DNA from: Clavaria fumosa | Lineage: Eukaryota; Basidiomycota; Agaricomycetes; Agaricales; Clavariaceae | DNA: 64,000 bases | Direction: 5' to 3' | NCBI GenBank assembly: GCA_951802425.1 | Contig: OX637794.1 | Coordinates: 1,612,001 to 1,676,000 of the forward strand | Shown: positions 23,379-32,323 of the stretch, in pieces | Numbering within the stretch: position 1 is the stretch's first letter | How the letters are laid out: every line of letters starts with the position of its first letter | Notes under the pieces: generated by a model | The model's database searches: none | Seen by the model: only the letters and a program-made list of their open reading frames with translations | Told to the model about the DNA's origin: nothing | Made by a program: the position numbers and the translations under genes

Positions 23379-26366
23379 ATGATCACAAAACAGTAATTTC
23401 TATTTTCTGTAACAACGTACACCGATCCAACCATATTACTCATGCAATCCTACAATCCCAAGCTAGCCCTCACTCCAATACAGAAATCGTAATCATTACC
23501 GAACCCTGGATCGGCACCATTCGCGCCCAAACTCAAGAAAAAGGAACAGTCAATCACCCTGACTGGAAATGCGTCACCCCCACAAACATCCAAGAAGCCG
23601 ACGTCGCCATATACTACCGAAAAAATGCTAGATTCAGAGTCACTCCCTTACCACACCATGAGATATCTGCTAAACACACCCTACCTATCCAGATTTCAAT
23701 AGGCGAAAACTTTCTTATTACCCTAATTGCCGTTTACAACTCCCCCTCAACCTTAGCTGCAACCACGCGACTGCAAAACACCGAGATGTCAGAAGAACCA
23801 ACGATCCTCTGTGGAGACTTCAATCTCCACTCCCCAGACTGGGACGACACAGTCGAACGAGCAGACCACCGAACTGAAACCTTCCAGGACTGGCTAGATG
23901 AAAACAAATTCAGAGTACTAAATGACCCAGACAAGCCCACTTATCACGGCCACAAGTTTCAATACAACAAAGTTGACGATCTAGTCATAGCAAACCTAGG
24001 CGTCTTCGAAGACTATGACATCAGCCCCATTCAAGTGCTAGACGACAAACACTACTCTTCTGACCATTACCCGATAGCCTTTGACATATATACCTTCACA
24101 GAAACACAAAACGCCGAAGCCCACCACCCGCTATCGGAAAAACTCAAAGAAAAATGGACCACGAACATCGAACCAACACTCTCTCGCCTACTCGCCCTCA
24201 CATCTTCCCTGGCCACACCACAGCTACTCGACCACTTAAGCCAACAAATCATCGATGCCATAACCAACACGACCCAAATCACAATGCCAGCCGCCCGCCA
24301 AAACTCGATCCACGCGAAACATTGGTGGAACGAAGAACTCTCCAAGACCATCACCCAGCTTCGCAGCTTAAGCGAAGTGATCAAAACATCGCATAACCCT
24401 ATACTGACCAGACAATACCAGCGCACCCAGGCTGCATTCCGCGGCAAGGTCAGACACGCCAAAAGAACATGGGCCACCGAGAGACTAGAAGGCGCCACCT
24501 CGAAAACCGTCTGGGAATTTACCAAGTGGTACAAACACGATGGCAAACGCTACCGCCCACTCTACACAAGCCCATCAAACGTACCTGCTTCCTCGGACCA
24601 AGACAGAGCAAGAACATTCGCGCTACAATTCTTCCCTGCCCCCCCTGCAGTTCAACAATATTCACCAACTGACGAACCATGCCCTGAACGAACCTACAGT
24701 CCACTAATCTTATCTGAACTAGAACATGCGATAAGACACCAAAGGAAAGACACCGCGCCAGGCCCATCGGGAATCAACTACACAGCGATAAAATGGACCT
24801 GGGAAGTAGCACCCGATCTCCTCTTCTTCCTATACTCTAAATGCATAGAGATCGGTCACTACCCAGCACCATTCAAGAAATCAAACACCTCAGTCGTACC
24901 TAAACCGAAAAAGAAAGACTACAGCCTCCCATCAGCATACCGCCCTATTCAATTAATAGAGTGCCTGGGGAAGATACTCGACAAAATCATCGCAAGAAGA
25001 GTACAGTACGAGGTTGCCGAGCACGACCTAGTCTCCCACTATCAATTCGGGGGACGCATACACTCATCAACCATCGATGCAGGTTTAGCATTCACACAAG
25101 ACATCCAGAACGCATGGAACCAAGGCTCAAAAGCCTCTGCCCTCTTCTTTGACATCACCGGCTTCTTCAACGCTGTCAATCACGAGGGAATGAAGGCGAG
25201 ACTCAAACACGCAGGCTTCAACCAGACGACCATTAAAATGATTGACTCTTTCTTACGCGACCGCACCACGACCCTTTCCTTTGACGGATTCACCTCCGAC
25301 GCAGTACATATCACAAATGGCATCCCCCAAGGATCTCCCCTATCTCCAATTCTCGCAATTATTTACAGTGCTGACCTTCTCAATCTCAGAAAACTTATCA
25401 CACAAAGAGTCCTTTCGTTCGCGTACATTGATGATGGAGTAATCCTCACCTTTTCTTCCTCCCTTGACACTAACATCATTAGACTGCAAAGAGCCTACGA
25501 AACTGTCACTCACTGGCTCACGGCAAACGGCCTAGAAGTACAGCCAGAAAAAATTGAACTCATGCACTTCACCAAAGGCCCGGACAGAAACTCGCCACCT
25601 CTACGAATTCCCAACCAGAGACCAGTAGTCGCACCCAAGAACATTCGATGGCTTGGCTTCTACCTCGACCGCCACCTTAACTTCACTTACCACACCAAAA
25701 CGATGGCAGATCGAGCAACCGCTATTATCCGAGCGATGAGCATACTCGGGAACACCATCCGAGGCATGTCGCACGTCCAACTACGACAACTAACTCTTTC
25801 CACAGTCATCCCCGTACTAACCTATGGGTGCCAACTGTGGTGGGGCGGACGCTACGACAAGTCAAACACGAAACGGCTGCAAACCTCCCTCAACCAGGCC
25901 CTATGCCGAATATGCAGGGCCTTCCGATCAACCCCAGTAGCGGCACTCCAATATATATCACATATACCGCCGATTGCACTAACAATCCAAAGACTATGCT
26001 ACTCTTACTCCATCCGCTTACACCGTCTCCTTCCCAGCTCACCAGTCCTAGCTCGCATCCCACCGCCACCCACCAAAATACGAATCACTCACAGAAACCA
26101 TGCACAACCCTTCACCATCCAAATACCTCTCGCAAGACAAACTCCAATACAGCGTATCGCCCAACTAACCAAGGCAACTCCCGTACCACAGCTCAATCCG
26201 CTCATCGAACCCCCATGGAAAGATTCCCTGGACAAGCACCCAAGAATCACCACCATATTACCGCCAACCAAAGTCGAGACAAGAGAACAATACATAGAAG
26301 AACAAATCTTCTATCTCTCCAACACCATTCAAAACCAACCCAACACCCTTTTCATAGGAACAGATG
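23375..26366 (+). pseudogene. LINE ORF2, first part: endonuclease and reverse transcriptase (interrupted)
   Basis: The ATG at 23375 overlaps the ORF1 stop. The N-terminal endonuclease has CNNVHRSN, ITEPWIG, ILCGDFNLHSPDWDD and SSDHYPIAF, the metal- and phosphate-binding motifs of APE-like nucleases. The reverse transcriptase follows: AYRPIQLIECLGKILDKII, LFFDITGFFNAVNHEGM, NGIPQGSPLSPILAIIYS, the catalytic box SFAYIDDGVI and RWLGFYLDRHL. The part after the polymerase leads into RNase H and breaks off at TLFIGTD, where the Copia LTR begins; the reading frame then runs into a stop five bases inside the LTR. No frameshift or stop occurs before the insertion. The matching second part is at 31098-32152, and the two parts together have a length divisible by three (1,349 codons including the stop). 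Confidence 0.92.
26362..26366 (+). repeat. Copia target-site duplication, left copy
   Basis: AGATG directly before the left LTR, matched by AGATG at 31093-31097. Confidence 0.9.
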
Positions 26367-26606
26367 TATAGAAGATATGCCCTGGAACGTAAGTTTATTG
26401 CTCAGTCGGTATACCGTACTGAGTTTTTATTAGACAGCTACCTGGAACGTAAGTTTATCTACAAGTAGTCGTGTCAATAAGAGAAGTTGTAGTCGCATAG
26501 AAAATTTTACTCACTGCTCAGTCGGTATACCGTACTGAGCAGTATCGCACCACTACTGTGGCTGTAACAGTCTAAATAAGATTCAGGCTCCGCTTGATCT
26601 TCAACA
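26367..26606 (-). repeat. Copia 3' LTR (240 bp)
   Basis: Nearly identical to the LTR at 30854-31092. It contains a near-palindromic 23-bp motif twice (26401-26423 and 26517-26539, core GGTATACC) and a duplicated GGAACGTAAGTTTAT run. Confidence 0.95.
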
Positions 26607-26736
26607 CTCCCCCTCAAGCGGGACAAAGCCCAATCGACCTCCTTGCGCCCTCGAATTTCATCCGGGACAACGCCTTCGTGAATGTGTCAGCGAGGTTGGC
26701 ATCGGTTGGCACGTACGTGATGTTGATCTTCTTCGT

Positions 26737-29700
26737 TCAGACCAAATCTCTTATAAAGTGGTACCGCACGTCGATATGTTTCGTCCTCGCATGAAATTTA
26801 GGATCCTTGGATATAGCGATGGCAGACTGATTATCGGTAAGCAGCTTGGTCGGTCCGGTCGGGCATCTCCCTAGCTCGCTGAGAAAAGCTCGCAGCCACA
26901 GGATCTCTTTCGCCGCGTGTGTTGCGGCGATGTATTCAGCCTCGGTGCTTGACAGTGCAATGAGCGGCTGCTTCTTCGACGACCACGAGACGACGCCGGT
27001 GCCCAGCTTGACCGCATACCCCGAGATGGATTGACGATGAGTCTGCGAGGCCCAATCCGCGTCTGCGTACACGTCCGGTTCATTGATAGTTCCACCAAGC
27101 ATTAACCAGTGATCGCGAGTGGTGTGTAGGTATTTTATTACACGTTTGATTGCTCTCCAATGGATCTCAGCTGGGTTCTGGGTGAACTGGGTTAATATTC
27201 CGACCGCAAATTGTATGTCCGGGCGTGAAATGACCGCAGGCCAAAGAACGCTGCCACAGGCCTCTTGGTAGGGTGCGTGGATGGGCTCGGAAGGACACTG
27301 ATCCTTGGAGAAAACTGCGCCAGGCTCCATGGGCGTATACGTTGGCTTCGCATCGGTCAGTCCAAATCTCTCGGCCATCGTTGTAATGTAGGCTTTCTGA
27401 TTGATGGAAATCGTTTTTGCAGCACGGTCACGCCTTATCTCGAAGCCTAGAAGCCAAGAGGCTTCGCCTTGGTCGGTAATCTCAAAATACTTAGAGAAAG
27501 ACCTTTTAAATTCGTTTACGGCTGCGCGTGAGCTCGTGGCGATGACCATATCGTCTGTTGAGACCGTTACGTGGGTTGTTTGGCCAGCATTGGTTTTTGT
27601 AAACACCGAGTGGTCCAAGCGTGACGGTGTGAATCCCAGGTCGAGGAAGACGCTCGTCATCTTTTCGTGCCATTTCCTTCCTGATTGCTTCAGCCCATAG
27701 AGACCCTTTAGGAGCTTGCACACTTTCCCTCTATTGTTCGTGCCTAGCACGCCTGGAGGGACCTCCATGAAAACGTCTTCATCGATCTCTGCGTTGAGGT
27801 AAGCGCCGACGACGTCGATTTGATCGATCTCCCAGTCAAGTTGGGCCGCATTGGCGAGGACGACTCGGATTGAGGCGATCTTGGCAGCGGCGGCAAAGGT
27901 TTCGGTGTAGTTAAGTCCTTTTACCTGCCTGTGTCCACCAGCAACGAGCCTGACTTTGTATTTTAAAATTTCACCGTTTGGGCCTAACTTGACTTTGAAG
28001 ACATGGCTAAACGGGATAATGGGCTTGTTGGACGGCCGCGGGACGATCTTCCAGGTACGTAGGCGTTGCAGCTGTGCGAGCTCAGCGTCCCAAGCTTCTT
28101 GCCATTGACGCGCGTCGTCTCTCGATAGTGCTTCTGTGAGCGTGCGCAGTTCTGAACCTATGGCGCCAGCGCTCAGTGCAAGCAGCGGGAGAGGATCTAG
28201 TGAGTTGTCTAGAGGGCCTTCAGGTGTGTGATCAGTGGTATAGACTTGGTACCCAGCTAATTTCCTGTAAAAACCGGGATCATGGCGTTTACGGCGCGGT
28301 CGACCAGCGTCTTCGTTTTCGGAATGGTGAGGGTAATCGGGCGGCGGAGACGGAGGTTGAGGGCTACCAGACCGACTGTGAGTGTCGTCTGAGTCACTTT
28401 CGTCGTCGTTTGACCGCTGATTAACGTCGTTTGGGTCGCCTGGGTCGCTGGAACTTTCGTCGACACTGGGCGACGACGGACGGTCTCCCTTGAGGTCTTG
28501 GAGGATGTTCTTGATCTTCTCCCCCACGGCCTCCAATTCCTCGGGTATTGGGACGGTTTGGGAGTGTCCGGTGCGGTTAAAGATGACCTCACGCTCAACT
28601 TTTACCTGACGTTTGTCTGGGTAATAGATACGGTACCCGGTGCTTGTCCCATCGAAGCCGACGAAGTGGCCGAACTTCGCGCGAGACTCAAGCTTACCGG
28701 CATCGGGTATCTTGACCCAGGCATGCGTGCCAAAGGGGACGAGCTTGGACATGTCGGGTTTGCTGCGATATCTGGCTTCATAGGGGGTGCAGTTGTCAAG
28801 TGCTCGAGTAGGTGAGCGGTTCTTGATCCAGGCAGCGTGATTCATAGCCTCAGCCCATAGAAACCTCGGTAGTTTCGAGTCTATCAGCATCGCCCGCGCT
28901 AGTTCCGCCTTCGTGCGGTTCCAGCGCTCGGCTACGCCCACTTGTTCATGCGTATCGTGGACGGTGAGTTCTCTTTTCGTCCCTCTTTTTGCTAAGTGCT
29001 CACTAAACCTATTGTTTAGGAACTCGCGGCCACGGTCAGAGCGAAGGATTTTTATCTTCACGTTGTTCTGTGTCTCAAGTCCTTTCTCAAAATCAAGGTA
29101 TGTCTGAAACGCTTGATTCTTATGGCGAACGAACACTATGTGTGTCCAGCGTGTTGCACAATCGACAAAGTCGACTGTGTACCGGCACCTAGATATCGAC
29201 TCAACGGCGGCTGGTCCCCATAGGTCGGCGTGGATGCAATCGCCGAAGTTTTGGGCTCGGTTCTGGGCTTGATCGGGGAACGGTTGACGGTGGGGTTTTG
29301 CTTGGGCACACGCGTCGCAGAACTCGAACTCTGAGTCTTCGTCGAGGGTTATTCCGGTGATTTTGCCATTTTTTATTGCATGTCTAACGCTACCGACGTT
29401 GATGTGTCCCAGTGTGCAGTGGGCTTCCGTTATCGTCAGCCTCTGTGTGGCCGCATTGGCGTGTAGTGGGGCGTGTTTGTGCGCAGTGCCATTTAACTGA
29501 TATAGGCCGTTTATTTTCTTTACACGTGCGACCTCCCTTCCATCAGAACGCCTGATGGTGCAGAGACCATGACTGAACGTAGCAGTACATTCAGAATCGT
29601 CCAGGCGCCCGATGGAGACGAGGGTGAATGCGAGTTTTGGTGAGTATATAACGTCCTTGAGGAGTAGCTTTGACAGTTTTGACCTGTTCATGACTTCCAA

Positions 29701-30849
29701 AGGCATGTCGCCGCAACCGACACCGTTGAATTCTCCCCCATCTGCGGCGGTAACGGGCCTGGGAGACGTCTTCCGGAAATTGATTAGCTTTTCTCTCAAA
29801 GGAGTAAAGTGGGCGGTAGCGCCACTATCAAGGATCGCAGTGACGTGTGAACATGGTGGGGTTGTCTTGGCAGCGACGTCCATGGGGGTTGAAGTACAGG
29901 TGAATGATACCCATTCGTCCGCACCTTCTTCCTTCTCACTTGTCGTCGTAGCGCTCGCTCCACTTTGCTTGCTCTTGCCCCAGGGAGGGCGCTGGCCTTC
30001 CTTGGGTCCGCCTTTGGCAAAGCAGTCTTCTATGTTATGATTGGTGCGTTTGCAATTGTCGCAGTGTTTCGCTTGGCCTGAATTTTTGTTTCCTCTCCCT
30101 CTTCGACGGTTTTTGTTGGTCTGGAAAGCGGCCTGGCCCGATTTCGTTAGCCCATGAGTGATCTCTCGCTGGTGGTTTTCCTCGAGGATAATTCTGATCA
30201 GGTAGTTCGGGTCGACCGGTTTTTCGTTCATGTCAGCGGCGTGAAGGATGGATTGGAGTAGGGGGCGATAGCTGAGAGGTAAGCTAACGTGTATCATCGT
30301 CGCAAAGTCCTCGTCGTTAACAGATCCGCCAATCGCTTCCAGTTCGTTGCGAAGATTGGTCATCGCATTGAGGTGCGCGCGCACGTCTCCACCCTCGGGG
30401 CAGCGCATTTCTTGCAGGCGGCGTTGCGTATCAACTTGGTGAACTTTACTTTTCTTTGTAGCATCGGATACGATCTGTTGCCACATCTGAGCGGCAGACG
30501 AATTGGCTCGGAGCATTGTAGAGAGTCGCGGGGATACAGTGGTAAGCATGATATGCCGCGCCGCATATTCCTTTTGCTCAAAGTCGTCCATAGCACGCTC
30601 TAGATCTTGAATGTCTGAGCGTGTGGCGACCTTTCCGGGTTCCGTGACCGGTCTTCCGTTCTCAATATCGAAAGGTAAGGGCCTCCTCGCTGTCCCTTCA
30701 ACGTGTCTAATCAACCCTTTTGCTCCCATAGCCGTCTTCGCTTTCATTTCGTAGTCCGGCCAGTTGGACCCATCGTCGCGTAGTTTTACTATTGCAAAGG
30801 GGGAGCTTTGAGCAGGGATAGAGTCTTCATGAGAGGGAGCGGGTCTCAT
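26737..30849 (-). CDS. Copia Gag-Pol polyprotein
   Basis: A single open frame of 1,370 codons from the ATG at 30849 (MRPAPSHEDSIPAQSSPF). In order it holds a Gag region (UBN2-like, about residues 40-230), a zinc knuckle CDNCKRTNHNIEDC, the aspartic protease motif ILDSGATAHFTPL, the integrase zinc region with CDACAQAKPHRQPF and the core with HADLWGPAAVES and ILRSDRGREFLNNRF, the reverse transcriptase with IDQIDVVGAYLNAEIDED, LLKGLYGLKQSGRKWHEKM and the catalytic VSTDDMVIA box, and RNase H with DADWASQTHRQSISGY and ALSSTEAEYIAA. The frame stops at a TGA right after HFIRDLV. About 40 further codons in the same frame resemble the usual C-terminal end of Copia RNase H, so the stop looks like a recent nonsense change. 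Confidence 0.93.
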   Translation of the reverse strand: MRPAPSHEDSIPAQSSPFAIVKLRDDGSNWPDYEMKAKTAMGAKGLIRHVEGTARRPLPFDIENGRPVTEPGKVATRSDIQDLERAMDDFEQKEYAARHIMLTTVSPRLSTMLRANSSAAQMWQQIVSDATKKSKVHQVDTQRRLQEMRCPEGGDVRAHLNAMTNLRNELEAIGGSVNDEDFATMIHVSLPLSYRPLLQSILHAADMNEKPVDPNYLIRIILEENHQREITHGLTKSGQAAFQTNKNRRRGRGNKNSGQAKHCDNCKRTNHNIEDCFAKGGPKEGQRPPWGKSKQSGASATTTSEKEEGADEWVSFTCTSTPMDVAAKTTPPCSHVTAILDSGATAHFTPLREKLINFRKTSPRPVTAADGGEFNGVGCGDMPLEVMNRSKLSKLLLKDVIYSPKLAFTLVSIGRLDDSECTATFSHGLCTIRRSDGREVARVKKINGLYQLNGTAHKHAPLHANAATQRLTITEAHCTLGHINVGSVRHAIKNGKITGITLDEDSEFEFCDACAQAKPHRQPFPDQAQNRAQNFGDCIHADLWGPAAVESISRCRYTVDFVDCATRWTHIVFVRHKNQAFQTYLDFEKGLETQNNVKIKILRSDRGREFLNNRFSEHLAKRGTKRELTVHDTHEQVGVAERWNRTKAELARAMLIDSKLPRFLWAEAMNHAAWIKNRSPTRALDNCTPYEARYRSKPDMSKLVPFGTHAWVKIPDAGKLESRAKFGHFVGFDGTSTGYRIYYPDKRQVKVEREVIFNRTGHSQTVPIPEELEAVGEKIKNILQDLKGDRPSSPSVDESSSDPGDPNDVNQRSNDDESDSDDTHSRSGSPQPPSPPPDYPHHSENEDAGRPRRKRHDPGFYRKLAGYQVYTTDHTPEGPLDNSLDPLPLLALSAGAIGSELRTLTEALSRDDARQWQEAWDAELAQLQRLRTWKIVPRPSNKPIIPFSHVFKVKLGPNGEILKYKVRLVAGGHRQVKGLNYTETFAAAAKIASIRVVLANAAQLDWEIDQIDVVGAYLNAEIDEDVFMEVPPGVLGTNNRGKVCKLLKGLYGLKQSGRKWHEKMTSVFLDLGFTPSRLDHSVFTKTNAGQTTHVTVSTDDMVIATSSRAAVNEFKRSFSKYFEITDQGEASWLLGFEIRRDRAAKTISINQKAYITTMAERFGLTDAKPTYTPMEPGAVFSKDQCPSEPIHAPYQEACGSVLWPAVISRPDIQFAVGILTQFTQNPAEIHWRAIKRVIKYLHTTRDHWLMLGGTINEPDVYADADWASQTHRQSISGYAVKLGTGVVSWSSKKQPLIALSSTEAEYIAATHAAKEILWLRAFLSELGRCPTGPTKLLTDNQSAIAISKDPKFHARTKHIDVRYHFIRDLV

Positions 30850-30853
30850 AATC
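30839..30853 (-). other. Candidate primer-binding site matching a tRNA-Met anticodon arm
   Basis: The plus strand here reads GCGGGTCTCATAATC, directly beside the 5' LTR (which begins at 30854). CTCATAA is the anticodon-loop sequence of methionine tRNAs, so the minus-strand site could pair with the 5' half of a tRNA-Met cut at its anticodon loop, as known for Drosophila copia and yeast Ty5. The polyprotein ATG (30847-30849) lies within it. Needs comparison with this genome's tRNA-Met genes. Confidence 0.6.
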
Positions 30854-31092
30854 TATAGAAGATATGCCCTGGAACGTAAGTTTATTGCTCAGTCGGTATA
30901 CCGTACTGAGTTTTTATTAGACAGCTACCTGGAACGTAATTTATCTACAAGTAGTCGTGTCAATAAGAGAAGTTGTAGTCGCATAGAAAATTTTACTCAC
31001 TGCTCAGTCGGTATACCGTACTGAGCAGTATCGCACCACTACCGTGGCTGTAACAGTCTAAATAAGATTCAGGCTCCGCTTGATCTTCAACA
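30854..31092 (-). repeat. Copia 5' LTR (239 bp)
   Basis: Differs from the 3' LTR by one missing G in a GTAAGTTTAT run and one C/T change (CTACCGTGG versus CTACTGTGG). It should carry the element's promoter. The same two near-palindromes lie at 30888-30910 and 31003-31025. Confidence 0.95.
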
Positions 31093-31097
31093 AGATG
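31093..31097 (+). repeat. Copia target-site duplication, right copy
   Basis: AGATG directly after the right LTR. Confidence 0.9.
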
Positions 31098-32152
31098 GAT
31101 CAAGAAAAAGAGTCGACCGCACACGCCTAAACGACCCGGACCCGGACCCAGACCCAAATCCCCGACAACAAGACGCGCTACCACTAAGAAGATGCATAAA
31201 GGGACCAAAACGAACAGGCGCCGGCATTTATGCCAGACACGGCACAAACTTCGCATTCCAACGCGCTTACAGTGTAGGCACCCGCACGAATGCGTACAAT
31301 GGCGAATCACTAGCCATTACAATTGGCATGCATCTTGCAATGAAATATTGCAGAGAACAACCAGAGATCAAAAAGATAGTTTTCCTTTCAGACAGCTCAT
31401 CCGCTCTAAAGAACATCACAGATGTCAAACCACACCCTTCGCAAACACTATCCCTCCTCTTCACAAAACTCACGCGACAGTTCTTATCCGAAGACGACCA
31501 CAGCATCATGCTACAATGGGTACCCGCACACAAAGGCATAGAAATCAATGAAAAAGCTGACCAACTCGCGAAACAAGGACGCAAAAAACAAGGCGGTTTT
31601 TTCACCGACTCTCTCACATACCATGCAGAGAAGCGATCCCAGATTGTCACCCGAAAATGGAAAGAACTAATCAAAAACTGTCCCTTCACAGGCGCGTTTG
31701 GAGAGGCTAATGCCCTCGACCCGCCCTCTACCAAACCCGGGTGGGTCTTCACCCAACTCGAGAAAGAGACCGAGGTTTTCGGACGCCTCACGCAAGTACG
31801 AACGATGCACGGTTACAACCCACCGTACTACGCCCGAATGAACATCCCGCACGAGCCCGAATGCTCATGCGGAGACACCCTACCCATGGCCATGCGATTC
31901 CGAGACCACATATTTCACAATTGCCAAACATACGACACACACCGCCACATGTTAACAGAAGTACACCGAGACCACTCGCCGCACGTACTACTCAGCGGCA
32001 CGAAGGGACTCCTCACTGTGGCGAAATTCTTACAACTATCCGGCGCCTTCACATCCAGTGGAAGAAATCCAGAGACGCCAAAACCACCGAGCCTCCCTGG
32101 CCTTGACCTGTCCGACGCTCCATACCAGACAGAACCCCCAGACCTGCCATAG
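31098..32152 (+). pseudogene. LINE ORF2, second part: RNase H and C-terminal region
   Basis: This continues the interrupted LINE ORF2. The first codon is split by the Copia insertion at the Gly of the TDGS catalytic motif. It continues with TGAGIYARHGTNFAF, then ESLAITIGMHLAMKY (catalytic Glu), KKIVFLSDSSSALKNI (catalytic Asp) and MLQWVPAHKGIEINEKADQL (His and last Asp), which is a full set of RNase H residues. The remainder has RTMHGYNPPYYARMN and a Cys/His group in PECSCGDTLPMAMRFRDHIF. It ends DAPYQTEPPDLP with TAG at 32150-32152, followed by a 160-bp tail. Confidence 0.9.
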
Positions 32153-32312
32153 ATTAAGGCAATAAAAACCACACACAATATGACAGACTACCACTTACCC
32201 ACTTACCCATCCTACACAACACACTTACGTACATCACGTACAACCGCGTCTTTGTCATAGCTACATGTGGCGGTATATAAATGCTGATTCAAAAAATATA
32301 TAAAATAAAAAA

Positions 32313-32323
32313 TAAGAGCGCGT
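32313..32323 (+). repeat. LINE target-site duplication, right copy
   Basis: TAAGAGCGCGT, following the A-rich tail of the LINE. Confidence 0.9.

Larger units (their letters stand above)
26367..31092 (-). mobile_element. Copia-type LTR retrotransposon
   Basis: A 4.73-kb element in the orientation opposite to the LINE. It has two LTRs of 240 and 239 bp that differ only by one deleted base and one substitution, a 5-bp target duplication, a single long Gag-Pol frame, a purine tract (TTGAGGGGGAG on the minus strand, about 26607-26617) next to the 3' LTR, and a candidate primer-binding site next to the 5' LTR. In element orientation the LTR begins TGTTGAAGATC and ends TCTATA. The Gag-Pol order protease-integrase-RT-RNase H defines Copia (Ty1) type. 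Confidence 0.95.
21524..32312 (+). mobile_element. Tad/I-like non-LTR retrotransposon (LINE), interrupted by a Copia element
   Basis: The element has two ORFs on the plus strand and an A-rich tail (about 32288-32312), and is bounded by an 11-bp duplication. Without the Copia insert it is about 6.06 kb. ORF1 is a zinc-knuckle nucleic-acid-binding protein; ORF2 carries an APE-like endonuclease, reverse transcriptase and RNase H. This layout fits fungal Tad1/I-group elements. The sequence before the ORF1 start is only 10 nt, so either the copy is cut at its 5' end just before the start codon or the leader is truly minimal. The element's base use is A/C-rich on the coding strand, unlike the neighbouring genes. 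Confidence 0.92.

Noticed and set aside
26361..31100. Possibility that Copia and LINE form one composite element
   Set aside because: Opposite orientation, separate target duplications and the uninterrupted LINE frame after removal show independent insertions.
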